From: Hydractinia symbiolongicarpus | Taxonomy: Eukaryota; Cnidaria; Hydrozoa; Anthoathecata; Hydractiniidae | NCBI RefSeq assembly: GCF_029227915.1 | Contig: NC_079886.1 | Coordinates: 14,546,501-14,610,500, forward strand | Length of the DNA: 64,000 nucleotides | Reading direction: 5' to 3' | Shown here: positions 37,023-48,900 of the stretch, one piece after another | Layout: each line of letters begins with the position of its first letter | How positions within the stretch are numbered: position 1 is the first letter of the stretch | The notes under the pieces: generated by a model | Told to the model about the DNA's origin: nothing | Seen by the model: only the letters and a program-made list of their open reading frames with translations | The model's database searches: none | Made by a program: the position numbers and the translations under genes

Positions 37023-40000
37023 AAAATTCTAAAAAATCATAAAATGATAAAAATATCACACTTCTTTTCTCAGAATTTGTTACTTTTTGCCTCTTCACTG
37101 TCTAATATGCCAAAACATATGGGAAACTTTAAAGAAATACTGAAGTTGAATAATAATTCCATAATAAACAAATTAGATTCAGAAATTTCATTCATGAGCA
37201 AAAATTGATAAAAAAACTCACAATTTCAACTGATATAAAATATTTCTTAAAATAAGCTATTTTATAATTAAAAAACAAATAAGGATGATTACTAGTTAAA
37301 ATGGAACCCACTTTTGTTCAAAATAGGTTTAAAAAATATAATTGCTCAAGGTGACTGAATTTTAGTGAGAAGACAGCACTCAAGGGAAGAAAAAGGGTTA
37401 AATTGTCACAAGCATGAGAAATTAATAAAAAAATTACCGAAAAATGTTAAGATTTACCCTTCTTCTGGTTTTGAAGACTAAAATCAATTTTAACTGAAAA
37501 ACATTACATTTGCTGTACCTGATATAAGTATTTAAACCATAAAGTTTTTGTATGGATTTATAATGGACTTATCAGTATAAATCTTACGTTTTTTGATATA
37601 TGTGATAATTTATCATTATTTTGTCACAAGTATGTGAAATAACTGCCCTGAAAAGAATTTTATGTTACTGATATGATATGCACTATTATTTTGGAAATAA
37701 TTTACTAACTGGTTCCAAGAAACGAGGTAAAAAAGTCACGATTCTGGTAACAATTGATTTATATTTTCTGAAATTTTCAAAATGATTAAACAAAAATCGA
37801 TAAATTTATCACAAAAAAAAAAAAAAAAAAAATGGGCATTTTTGTAATGTCCAATAGACTGCCACCCATTTTTGAACATGTCCAACAATAGAAACATGCA
37901 AAATACATGTGATAACAATAGACACATGAAGTTTCTTTATGTAAACATGCCCTCATTACGGAACATCGTGAAACGCATGTTCATGTAACATTACATTCAG
38001 GCGGTACTGTAAAAAACTGGCATGAATTAAATTGATTTTTTTTAAAAAATCCAACATATTTTAGACTGTTTCAATTGGTCTCTTAATTTTGATAGCATGA
38101 TGAATTTTTAGAAGTGAATATAAGCTTTTGTTTTTGCTGTTTTTTTTTGCTATTTTATAAAAGTCATATGACACTTACGAAAAAAATATCAACCAAAACC
38201 AGTGCTTAAATCAAATATTTTATTTCCAGCATTACCTAGTGGTCACTGTGATCACAGAGAATTCAAAAATGGCCAGTCAAGTCTATTTTTTCGTCAATCA
38301 AGAAATCAGCATAATAAAATGGGAGTCGGGAATTTGGAAGAACTTATGGGACAATTCCATACCAAAAAAATGCACACAAATTATAAATAAATTATAAATA
38401 AATATAAAACAAAATATAAATAAATTATAAATTGTGTCCAACATCCACTTACAAAGGTTATAATTTGCCGTGATTTTTATTATAGTGTCAAAATTATTAT
38501 TTTTAATTCTCTAGTTAATTTGAGAAGTAATATTTGCAAATGTCTTTAGCGTTAAAGTTTATTTTTGTTCATGAAATCTGATAATTTTGTGATATGGCTA
38601 CCCTCAAACTAAACCTTTTTTAAAGTTTGTTTGATAACAGCAACATTTTACCAAGGATCTGTTATAAATAAAAGTAAAAATACTTTATAAAAATATTTCT
38701 TTATAAAAAAAGAAGGAATGTTTAATTTAACCACTGGCAATTAGGTCTTCACTATCGTTTCAAAAATAATTGTTTTAATTCATATATATTTTTTTGAAAC
38801 AATTTTGAAACAATTTTTTTAAAAAGAATTTACAAAAATTTTTTTTCAAATTTGTTTCAATTCGTTTCAAAATAATTTTAAATCGCTACATTGAATTTAA
38901 AATCGTTTCGTAATTATTTCCAAATCGCATGGTTTGAACCGTTAGCGTATTTCACTTGTACATATTTAATGAAGTTTCGACTGAAAATACGTAAGCAAGT
39001 TTCGTAACATTTGCTACTGAAAAGCCGTTTTTATTATAAGTAATTGCTATTAAAAGCTTATTTATCAAGCGCAGCTCATTATAAATGATTGCGTAAAATA
39101 TTTACATGTTAATTTATCATAAGGCATGTTTAGACAAAATTATGAAGTCAAAATGTTTTTTAAGAGTTTTCAGTTTCAATATCCAGTCTATATCGGGAAT
39201 ATTTTAGTGCATGTGCTTCCATTCGCACGTGTAGTTGAATATAAACGTGCTATGATGAGCAATTCATCAATTTAGTGTTGTATACAGTGAGAGTGAATTT
39301 TTACTAATGTTAAGTTATTTATCATGTGCATGATACTCAACAAATTTGCTTACGTTCTGGAGAGAGAAGTTTGAGGAATATATCATCCTGGACTTCAGGC
39401 TCGTGTTTTAAGTCTCAGTATGAAAACCTATACGATTACAAAAGTAGCGCGATAAACAATTTATTTTCAAAGAAATATATACCCCTGTTTTAAAATACTC
39501 AATGTAATGGTATTATGAACTACTGCTTCCCTTATGTATTGAATAAAACAGGGGGTTTATCTTTTTTTCGTATTCAAAGATATCTCAATCTATTTTAGAT
39601 TAGGATAGTGGCCAAACATGACCAAAGTAACTTCTGTGTATAACTTTTCAGTTGAACTTAGTGAGTGCAACAGAAACAACAAAATAAGAAATGATTTCAA
39701 TCTGTATGTGTGAAGAAATACATGACTTAAATATAGATGGAAGGTGTTAATCTCTTGATCGTAATGGTGTAATATATACCTGGTTTCTACTACCATTTTT
39801 TTTTTGGAAATAAACATTTTAATTGATCTCATATTATTCTTTGTGATAATAAAGCCTTTGTGGTGAATTTTTATATCACATTTTCTCTGGTGAAAGATGA
39901 AAACTGGCATACATTTTTTTTAATTCCTTATCCTAAAAGAAACCAGGTCTGCACATGGGAATGCACACAGTATTCGAGGGGTGGTTTATTTCATTCGAAA

Positions 40001-40069
40001 CTGTGGATCGATTAATTTCCTGAATTCAACTCACTAAAATAAAATAAGAAAGAAAACATTGTGAAAAAT
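37023..40069. other. AT-rich intergenic DNA
   Basis: No gene is seen. It contains a poly-A run at 37813-37832 and, at 38760-38945, a fragment related to the fold-back element at 26813-28145 (repeated GAAACAATTTT and ATTCGTTTCA words). Confidence 0.55.
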
Positions 40070-40370
40070 TGTGTATTGTATTAAAAAGAAGTCCGGCTCC
40101 CACAAGACACAGCAGGCCATATGTCAGCCCTGCTCTCGGTTTTGTGCGGAAAGATGTTCTGCGAAGATTATCAATTAAGTCGCCTAGACAGTTCTGGTTC
40201 ATGTGTCCGTGACAAGCATTTTCGAAGCATTACTGAGTTCATCTTGAAACATAGAAAGCCAGTTCACAGTGAACTAATAACTTAACGAAGTGTACCATCG
40301 GAAAGGTAGGTCAATATGACTTGTACTCCATTTCCATTTGTCATCTTAGGAGATCAATAGATCGAATTTA
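40070..40370 (-). pseudogene. Second copy of the decayed 35.4-kb ORF
   Basis: Read on minus it contains GATCTCCTAAGATGACAAAT, AAATGCTTGTCACGGACACA and CTTCGCAGAACATCTTTC, aligning with 35420-35660 in the same order. Frame is lost. Confidence 0.4.
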
Positions 40371-40673
40371 TGACAGGTCTAGCCCCAATACAAGGTGAAA
40401 AATCATACTAAATAACGATTTGCACATGTGATATATCACTCGTCTAAACAATTTTGCATGCGTGCCTGCACATGCATGTGTGATCGCATGTGTCTCCCCA
40501 CATTGACTGAATATCAGCAAATAGTTGAATTATTATTAACTTCTTTCTTATCAATAAGAAACAGCATTTTACAAAAAGACTCATGTTTGAAACAAACATA
40601 TTTTTTTGTGAAAACAACTTTAATCAGAAAATTGTATTTTACTGGAGTTGTAATGATCACAAAAACTGGTTAA

Positions 40674-41743
40674 GGCGTGAGTATACAAAAAAGGTGTGAT
40701 GCCTTAAAATGCTATTAATGCACCAAAACCTTTTTTGAAACATCATGTATGTATTTTTAGAAAGCTTGTATGATTTCCTATATAACGGTAAAAAACTATT
40801 AAGAAAAAAAATAAAGTTCGAAGGTTTAATAGACACAATTAAAAAACACCCCCTCTCCTACAAATGAGATCACATTTACAAAACTACTAGGTTCTCATGT
40901 TTGCTGTTTTTTTTTTTAGGATCACAAAACATTAATCTAAAAACAATTTTTAAATTTTTCTTAACATTTTTTACTTTTGGAGATATTTAGTATTACATTT
41001 TTATCCACAATTTTTTAACTCTGATCCTTGGAAAACTGATCATAACTCGCCTTCTACTTGAACTCACAAAATAAAAAAAATCATTTTTAGATCAAACATT
41101 CCTTTCCACACTAGAGGTGCTCTCCACCCCAGAGCCTTTATAGTTTTGGAAAAGAGATTTAAAACGTAAGAAGTACTCTCTTAAAAAATGAATGCTGTGA
41201 AAAAGAGGTGTAAAGTTTTTTACAGGATTCTATACTTCTGCATAAATAATTGGTCACTATGGTAACGACTATTGGCTAACAGGTTTTTTTAACATCTTTT
41301 TATGCGGCAGGTGTTTGCTCACATTCGCAATCACACACAGTCGAGTATGGGTAAAACAAAAACAAATTGTAGAAATAAAAATCAAAAAAACCTGATGACT
41401 TTGAAAAGTATATTCTTATAGGAAATGTTGTAGAAAAACTTCAAAAAGAATCTTTCAACTACATACAAAAATCGTTTTTCTCTTGGAGCCGCTATTATTA
41501 TAACCTTGAGTAGTAAAAGTTAATACCCAAGATGATTATGTGTTAACAAATAGTTAATCTTATCACATGTAAAAAACTGATTTATGACAATTTTCTTTTA
41601 TTATTTATTATTACTCTAAAATACTCTAAAATACATTTTTTTAAAAATATGTTTGCACTATTAAAAAAGATCAGATTTTTTCCTATCCAATCACTTTAAA
41701 AAATGTTTTTTAAAAAAACCCATTTTTTTTGTATACTCACGCC
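40674..41743. mobile_element. Non-autonomous derivative of the 28.4-kb transposon
   Basis: The ends GGCGTGAGTATACAAAAAAG and GTATACTCACGCC are perfect inverted repeats over 13 bp, between TTAA at 40670-40673 and 41744-41747. The left 700 bp match 28416-29097 and the right part matches about 31480-31823, so the whole transposase region was deleted. The start ATGGGTAAAACAAAAACAAA of the accessory gene survives at about 41347. Confidence 0.88.
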
Positions 41744-42254
41744 TTAAGAACCTCTGAATTTTTTTTACCACACGCTATAAAATTAAACTTTTAATTTTTG
41801 CAACATTATTTTGGTTATTGGAAAAGTTAAAACTGAGAGAGTCCCTAGCTCAGACGCTCAGTTCTTGTGTTTGGAGTTCACAAGTTTAAATGTCCCCCAC
41901 TTGTTCTCCAACATGAAAAATAATAAGGCAGGAAAAAGTAAAGCTCACAGGTCACAAAAAAATACAAATTCTTGTTGAAAAACAAGTAGCTACTAATGAA
42001 CAAGCCAATGGTAATTGATCTACGGTGATCCCAGGCCACATTTAGATGGTGGTTTATTTTGTTACAGAGTGCCAAAATATTTGCGAACTGACTTTATTTT
42101 TCTAATTCGAACCCTGAATCCTTTCCAAATCCTAATTCGTTTCAATACTTCAATAAATTTTTTTCGTCGCTTTAATATAACACATTTATCACACGTCATT
42201 GATTTCTAAAGAAATATATGTATCAAATTATGTAAATCTTCGTCACAAAAATAA

Positions 42255-42370
42255 CAAAAAGAGATTGTCGAAAGCAGAAAGATCACTGTAGATCATTTAA
42301 AAATCATGAATATAAGATCGTTGAAAGCAAAAACATTGCCATAGATCACTTAAAAACAGCCACAATGTCT
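42255..42370. repeat. Fragment of the fold-back family
   Basis: It contains AAGATCGTTGAAAGCAAAAA and CATTGCCATAGATCACTTAA, like the right-half units of the element at 26813-28145. Confidence 0.5.
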
Positions 42371-42778
42371 GAGGCAACAGAGTTAAGTTTTTAGTATATA
42401 TAATTTTGCAAGTCTAAAGACTAAAAGTAATTAAATAAATGAAATTGTATATGTGCTGTTCTTTCCTAAATATTATTGTTTTTAACAGAATGACTGGGTT
42501 GAAATAGGGTTTTACTTCAATTAAACTATGGTGGGATACAGATGACGAGGAAGGTTTGCACTTCTAACTGTGACTAAGTTCCTAGTTAATAGTTATAAGT
42601 AGATCAAGCATATTGCCACAGTTGTGTTAGGCTTATGAATGAAAATATGATATATTTCTTTATCTTTGTTTAACTTAAAAGAAATCACAAGTGTTACGCA
42701 ATTATATTTTCAAATTCAAGTCACCATAAAGACACAATCTAGGAAATTGTCACGAAAGTTACAAGAGTATAACCTTAA

Positions 42779-43430
42779 AGGAGAACTAACAATCTATAAC
42801 AACTTGTGCTTAAAATGTTCTTATTGTGTGAATATGAACAATGTAAGTTTTTTTTATATTTGTGATTTTTAGTTCTTGAGATATTTAAGGTCAAAGTAGT
42901 TCTACTGTCAACCCCCTTCCACAGGGATGTAAACAAACACCTTCCGAATGAACGAAGCAAGGGAATGCTAAACAGGAAAAACTGTTGTCTCCTGTGATTG
43001 TCTGAAAGTAATTTTAATAAATAAATATCTTTTGCAGAATATAATGTTTCACTGTCATAAAAATATAGTTTTGGACACAAGTTTATCACTTGAAAAATAT
43101 ATTAGTATTATGTTTATTCAAATTTATGATGAAATTGTTCTTGTTTTATTTTTTGTTTAGCTTGTCTTTTTTATCACTCGAACCTCCCTGGGAAGACACT
43201 CTGGGAAGACGAAGAAGTGACTGAATCTTCATCCATTATCTTAAATCCTGTTAAGTTATGCACGCTGTGTGACGTCACAAATCAACAAAATATGTACAAA
43301 CCAAGTTGGCTTACGTTCAATAATGGCAGCAACCGTTAATGTAATTATTGATTTTGGGGGACAAAATCAATCAAATTAATCAAAATAATATATTTGTCAG
43401 TTTTCATGATGTTTTTTTGTTAGTTCTCCT
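42779..43430. mobile_element. TTAA MITE with AGGAGAACTAACA ends
   Basis: AGGAGAACTAACA at the left and its complement TGTTAGTTCTCCT at the right are perfect inverted repeats, flanked by TTAA at 42775-42778 and 43431-43434. It is 652 bp with no ORF of note. The AGG start fits Kolobok. Confidence 0.85.
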
Positions 43431-43652
43431 TTAAGGGGATCAATTTTCACAAGGCCTTTTGCGAGGCCAAAAATTGCATTTCATAAAGATTTCATTTCAT
43501 AAGAGTAAAACAATGCAATTATTTTTTTTCTCTCCACTGAAACAAATTGGATTTTTGGATTTTTTATCAACAAAGGGTATTTAAAATGTTTTAATATTAT
43601 ACTTATTAGGTATATACAACTGCAATGTCAGCCTGAGTTTTGAATATAAAAT

Positions 43653-43689
43653 AATTCATCATCATCATCATGATCATCATCATCATCAA
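43653..43689. repeat. (ATC)n microsatellite
   Basis: CATCATCATCATCATGATCATCATCATCATC, interrupted once by GATC. Confidence 0.9.
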
Positions 43690-43736
43690 CATCCCGATAA
43701 GATGTGTGCTAAATCTTTGGGGTTTGTGGAAGAAAC

Positions 43737-43955
43737 ATGGTCTTGTGTGCTGCGTATCGCTGCAGCAATAAAGTCAGCGTGAAAAAGATAGAAGTTTCTT
43801 CTGCTTTCTTAAAGATAAATAAATTAGGGAAAGCATGGTGTCAAGCAATGGGCAGAGTTAATCCTCCGAAATATGGGTGGCTTTGTTCTGACCATTTTTT
43901 GGAAGAATGTTTCGGCTTGAGCTGGGCTATGAAAAGCACAAGCGAGTGTTATTAA
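43737..43955 (+). pseudogene. THAP zinc-finger domain fragment
   Basis: It encodes 72 residues with CAAYRCSNK, a central W, a Pro-Pro near the end, and LCSDHFLEECF. This is the C2CH plan of the THAP DNA-binding domain (Cys-x4-Cys, then Cys-x2-His). Key aromatic and proline positions look partly altered, and the frame closes soon after. THAP domains occur in host regulators and in P-element and Kolobok-type transposases, so a transposon origin is likely here. Confidence 0.6.
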
Positions 43956-44591
43956 GATAGATTGCCAAAACGAAGATTACTAAGATCAATAGCAGATCAA
44001 TATTTTTCCAAAAGGGGAAACCAAAGCAGAGAATAACATCAAAGAAAAGAGCAGAAAAAAGATCACAGGAAGAGGTTTTTAACCAAGCCCATTAAAAGGG
44101 AGGAGTTTGGATATCTAGGATGTCATTGTTTATGCGCCATATGGAAAGAAAGCTAGTGCAAAAAAAAAATAGAAAAAATCAATGCGACAAAAAAATTGTG
44201 CCAACAGGTCGACCTGACAGGGATTAAATCATTAAGATTGAGAACTCCTTAAAATACAAAAGAATAAAATTCACTCATCACTGTGATTAGTCTCACTTTT
44301 GTATGCTGACAGTTTATATAAAAATTTTACACAAGCATGGTAATGGTGAATGTGAGTAAAATCATTTTCTTTTGCAGTTAGTAAATTCATAACTTTTAGT
44401 TTTTGTTTTTCATCTTGAATTCCTTTTATACACATTTCAAAATATAGAATACTGATGAAGATATTGAAAGGCCTCTAGTGCTGATAATAATTTTATTGAC
44501 AAAGTTTAATATTTATTACTGTAATACGAAGTTTTAAAATATTTTAATCATTGAATAAATAATAAATCAAAAGCTGTTTATAATTTATATG

Positions 44592-45055
44592 CTAGTCGAT
44601 AAGGCCCGTGGAGAAATCCACTTACACAGAAGGACAATAAAAATATAGGTTGTTTTAGATTTTTTGCTGACATCAGCAATGCAGATACAAAAAAAATTTG
44701 GCAGAGTTTAGTTTATTAGATGCCTGTAATGTGTAGAGGTTAAAACGCTGATCAAAATAATGTATAGGATTTAATTTTTTGGACAAAGGCTTAGGATATA
44801 AGGGTTTAAAAAATTTTGCTGATCTTGAAACACTGATCAAGAAAATGTGTAGGGTCATGTATCTTTGACAAACGGTTGCAAAGATATTGGGGTTTGAATG
44901 ATTTTTGATGACGTCATCAACCCGTTCAATCTAAAACAGATGAGGGGACCCAGGTTTGGGATCTTACCCAAAATGGTCCCAGGTGGTCCCTAGTTACTCA
45001 TGCGTTGACAAATCATTGACGTCACCACCTTGTTTCCAAGTTATTTGGACTCAAA
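44592..45055. mobile_element. DNA repeat related to 51.7-52.6 kb
   Basis: It begins CTAGTCGATAAGGCCCGTGG and includes GATGACGTCATCAACCCGTT and ACCACCTTGTTTCCAAG. The same blocks appear inverted at 51950-52570. It holds no ORF. Confidence 0.55.
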
Positions 45056-45070
45056 ATTTTAAGTGCACTT

Positions 45071-45100
45071 GAGAGAGAGTGAGAGAGAGAAGAGAGAGAG
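45071..45100. repeat. (GA)n microsatellite
   Basis: A GAGAGA-rich run, interrupted by GTGA and AGAA. Confidence 0.85.
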
Positions 45101-45130
45101 TCTTAGCAGCAAGCCAGTATAGCGACCAGG

Positions 45131-45164
45131 CAGGACCGCGGTAGCGTACGCTACCGCGGTCCTG
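45131..45164. repeat. Perfect 34-bp palindrome
   Basis: CAGGACCGCGGTAGCGT is followed directly by its reverse complement ACGCTACCGCGGTCCTG with no spacer. It is GC-rich in AT-rich surroundings and lies at the start of a SINE-like sequence. Confidence 0.95.
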
Positions 45165-45410
45165 TGGTAGTGGTTAAATCTTTATTACTTTGTGCAGGAG
45201 AACTGGGTTCCATTCCCTCCAAAACAATTCAATATGGGCAAGTGAATAATACTTGCCATTGTGTAATTGGTTAACCAATGCCATATAAGGGAAATTGGGA
45301 CACACTGTGTGGGCTGTTGAATGTTGCAGGGAGTTAGTTGTGTGGCTCAAAACGAGCCTTAAAAAATCTAAGACCCCCATCTAACCTAATGGCCCCATTC
45401 TGGAAATAAT
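45150..45410 (+). mobile_element. tRNA-derived SINE-like repeat
   Basis: CCTGTGGTAGTGGTTAAAT resembles an A box and GGGTTCCATTCC (45205-45216) a B box. A body with several direct TAATAC/GCCAT words follows. The family is not recognised. Confidence 0.5.
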
Positions 45411-46440
45411 AGACAGGGTATATCCCTTCATATTTGTGAGGCTAGCTACGTAAAATATTCACATCTTATCATCAGTGGTACTAAAACAAGAAATTACAAT
45501 TCCAAAGAAAAGAATTGATTTTTGTGCTAGATGAAATAAAGCATTTTATAAAAACTATGTATTGCTTTGGTTTTGCCTTATTTCAGGGAGTTATTTTAAG
45601 GCAAGTAGGGCGTGCTAATACAATCACATCCAACAGCCCTCTAGCTAGCACTATGCTGCATTCAGTACTTAGCTAGCTAATTATCTGATTACAAACTTTA
45701 AAACACTCAATTCAGTAAATTTACATTAAATTAATACAAAAAATTAACTGAAAAATCTTACACTAATTACCAAAAAACTTGATACACATTACTTTCAACC
45801 GAACGTATTAAATGATCAACCATCTTTCCACTCATTTCAACTTTCCGCGCCCATCTTAACATTTAACCCCCTGTTACAATCCAGAAACACAGTCTAGGCT
45901 TCCAAAGTTACAGCTTACTCCAATAATGATATGGGCTAATGACTGTCGCATTCCCTTATTCCTAACATTTTCTTTTGAATGCTTTCAGTTTAGCAGGTAA
46001 ATGTTATTGATCTTCAAGAAGAGTTCGTAATAAAAAGTGGATGGATCATAAAACGGGGGGAATTCGGGCTTGTAACTGAAGCGAGGCTACATGAATTACG
46101 AACTTAAGTTACGTCACTGTTGACAGATATGTGTCATTATGCATCTCCCATTTCTTTTGCCTTATATGGAATTCTCGTTAGAATTACAGCTTATTGACTG
46201 AACTATGATATAATTAAGTATCTCTTTCGACTCATTTCCGATTAGAAGTTCACCAGAAGTCACCGGAAGCATTTCAGTTATTCTGCATCTACATAATTCG
46301 ACGCTGATTTCTATGTTGCGATTTTAACGCGCAGGTCACATTCATTAGGCATGCGCAAAGAGAATAAATTACCGCTGACTTCGCGCAAGCCAGTCTACAG
46401 GATCGAAGCCAGCACGAATTTTATCTCTTTAATAATAGCC
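45411..46440. other. Intergenic DNA
   Basis: No gene is seen. It has ordinary AT-rich composition with several AGCTAGCTA words near 45650-45690. Confidence 0.5.
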
Positions 46441-46500
46441 GTATTTTGTCTGTGTTCACTTAGCTTTTCTTAAGAAAAGCTATCTGAACAGACAAAATAC
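46441..46500. repeat. 60-bp near-perfect palindrome
   Basis: GTATTTTGTCTGTGTTCACT and its inverse AGATAGC...GAACAGACAAAATAC enclose a perfect AGCTTTTCTTAAGAAAAGCT. Only a few central positions mismatch. Confidence 0.85.
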
Positions 46501-46624
46501 TAATAATTAATAAAAAAGCTAATAATTATTCCTATACTTTTGAAGTTTTTATTCAGCTTGGTATATTGCTATTTATTTTTTTGTTGAAGTTGTGTCTACC
46601 GAGCCAGCTACCTCCTTTTAGCTA

Positions 46625-46700
46625 CGTCCGTCTGTCTGTTCGTGCGTCAAAAGCGACTTGTGTTAACCAGGCACGAAATACTGGCCCGTTAGCGCAGGGA
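46625..46700 (+). repeat. Left member of an inverted repeat pair
   Basis: GTCTGTTCGTGCGTCAAAAG then CGACTTGTGTTAACCA is repeated inverted at 49941-50003. The pair brackets the decayed Maverick-like genes. Confidence 0.75.
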
Positions 46701-47039
46701 CTCTAAAATTGATGAAACCTAGAGAACAGTGAAGAAACTGGGAAGTCACTACTATGTAGGGAGGCATGATGAGTAGGTTTGTGTTTTTGACGGTCAAACC
46801 CTTATTAAAAAACGCCCCCTCGATACCCCATGTGACGTCACAGATTTCATCATGCCTCAAATGAATAAAACAAATCACGTGATCTTTTTTCAACGCACGC
46901 GCAAAACCTTCAACGAGCGATAGCCTTCGGTCTGGCAAAATCCCACGGTATTTTGAGTAGTGGGGGGAATTCCCTACTCAAAGTTCTGTCCACTTCAGAT
47001 AAAAATCCGAAAATAAACAGAAATAAGTTGGTTTCAAAA

Positions 47040-47640
47040 TATTCCTGATCGGTTTGTTACTCAGGAAATGTGCAATTGGGTGGTTGAAGAGGAACCCCTG
47101 GTATTCAAAGATGTTCCTGATCGGTTTGTTACCCAGGAAATGTGCACCAGGGCCGTTGAATGAGCGCCCGGGCTACTCGGGTATGTCCCAGACCATCTCA
47201 AGACACGGGAAATCTGCACGGGAGCCGTTGAACAGGAACCCGTGCTACTCATGAATGTCCCAGACCATCTCAGGAAACAGTAAATGTGCACTACGGTGGT
47301 TGAACGGATGCCCTGGCTACTCATGAATGTCCCAGACCATCTCAAGACTCAGGAAATGTGCACTAGAGTGGTTGAACAGAGGCCCTGGCAATTCGAAGAT
47401 GTTCCGGACTGGTTTGTTACCCAGGACATGTGTAGTAGTACGAGCATTGAGCCTCAAATGCTCAATGCCTATCACCAGAGGAAAGCAGAGAAGGCTAGAA
47501 TTAAGGATGAACTAGCCCCGATAGCCTGACATCCCGACAGAGTTATAGACTGGTGCTTTTCAGAAGATGAAGAAAAGGATCTTGAGTTATTGTGGAGTGG
47601 AGCAAGGATACAAAGAGATTGAAGGTCATGTTCGTGCTTA
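47040..47640 (+). pseudogene. 24-residue VPD-repeat protein, two or more in-frame stops
   Basis: Five 72-bp units encode a Met/Ile-Cys, Val-Val/Ala-Val-Glu, Pro-Trp, Val-Pro-Asp, Thr-Gln-Glu pattern (e.g. VPDHLKTQEMCTRVVEQ). They are followed by AYHQRKAEKARIKDELAPIA, then a TGA, then HPDRVIDWCFSEDEE in frame. Further stops fall at about 47160 (TGA) and 47281 (TAA). The layout (repeats, basic linker, HPDRVxDWC tail) belongs to a repeat family I have seen alongside Maverick-type genes; its function is unknown. It is not translatable as it stands. Confidence 0.65.
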
Positions 47641-47831
47641 AATAAACGATGAAGGAACAATGCAATGACTGCGAACGCGTGCTTGATGCGTATGACAGGT
47701 GTGGCTGCAGGCGTAGGCTCCTGATAATGGCTAAAATGCTGTGCTGGTACTGCTATCAAGAGTATATCACCTATAATGGAGGCAGTTGCGCATGCGCTAA
47801 AGCTTCAACGACATCCCACGGTATTTGAGTA

Positions 47832-48472
47832 GTGGGGGAAATTCCTAAAAAAAATCGAACCTGGCTGGGGTTTTGTTTCTACAATAAAGAGATGTTGTTG
47901 AAATTCGGAGACAAAACTGTTAAATCAAAGGAATTTTACACTAGCGCAACACCACTAAACATCGAAGAAGTGAAAATTGAAAACCTTGTGCTGAGTGATC
48001 CCATTCCAGAAAACAAAGATAAAGATGAGCGATTCGTGATTGGCTATCAGAACCAAGACGGCAACTTAGACCCGTTATTGATAAAGACCCCTGAAAAAAT
48101 CTACTCTAAGGGTGCCTCATGCTACAATGAGGGTTCTCCGTTAACGATGTCATTTGATCTTGGTGACTATCCTGAGTGGTTAGAAAAATATGAGGAGATC
48201 TTGAACAAGGTGGAGTCCTTGGAGAGGCATTGCTTCACCAGAAAGATCGTTACCCCAAGCTTCAGAAGTGGAATGATGGGGTTAGAACCGATTTCCATTT
48301 CAAAAACATACCACAGGAAAGCTGTGAGTGTACAGCTATCATTAAAATAGGGAGCATTTATAGGCAAGGGTGTAAATATTACGTACAGACCTACTTGGAA
48401 GAGTGTATACACAAAAAGGTTGAAAGGTATGGCGCTCGCCACCTTAGTGACGAGAGCTTCACTGAATTGTAG
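47832..48472 (+). pseudogene. Maverick-associated protein of unknown function, one frameshift
   Basis: The first frame runs 47832-48350, starting MGEIPKKNRTWLG, with a Cys- and Gly-containing middle (KIYSKGASCYNEGSPLTMSF). From about 48262 the likely continuation is in another frame (48230-48472) with CECTAIIKIGSIYRQGCKYY. Together they would be roughly 210 residues. I recognise no domain. It sits between the VPD-repeat remnant and a SAP-like gene, all on plus. Confidence 0.5.
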
Positions 48473-48517
48473 TGGATGTAAAGGTTTGTATGGTTGAAGC
48501 CAGCCATACAAACAAAC

Positions 48518-48760
48518 ATGAACGCACTTCGAAAAGAAGCAAAATCACTGCACATTCCTCGTTACTCTACGATGAATAAGGACGCTCTTGTTGAGGCAAT
48601 TCGCAAAGCTAAGTACAAGGATGTTTCAACACAAACAGACGGACCTTACTGCGAGCCTTGTGCTAAAATTGCATGGGAGAAAAATCTTAAACAATATTTG
48701 AGGGATCTCGCTAAAAAACAGCGACGTGTCGTACATGATGGCGACTTGCTCATAGATTAA
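48518..48760 (+). CDS. SAP-like small protein, 80 aa
   Basis: The ATG at 48518 opens MNALRKEAKSLHIPRYSTMN, which with KDALVEAIRKAK forms the two-helix SAP/Rho-N pattern that binds nucleic acid. The C-terminal part is basic, with CEPC. The same N-terminal module heads three proteins at 54.9-60.4 kb. The frame is open, but the neighbours are broken, so activity is doubtful. Confidence 0.55.
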   Translation: MNALRKEAKSLHIPRYSTMNKDALVEAIRKAKYKDVSTQTDGPYCEPCAKIAWEKNLKQYLRDLAKKQRRVVHDGDLLID

Positions 48761-48900
48761 GATACGGGAGAAATGATCGGTTGCAAGATCGATTATGAGT
48801 ATCAATATACGAGCAGGTAAGGCGCGAAGCTGTAGTTTTGTAGTTTATAAAACTCAGATTGAATAGGCAGGCGGGGAATTGTGCCAGCAACTCTGCGCGT

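Noticed and set aside
46663-46938. 91-residue minus frame
   Set aside because: It covers repeat DNA shared with 49941-50003 and has no recognisable motif.
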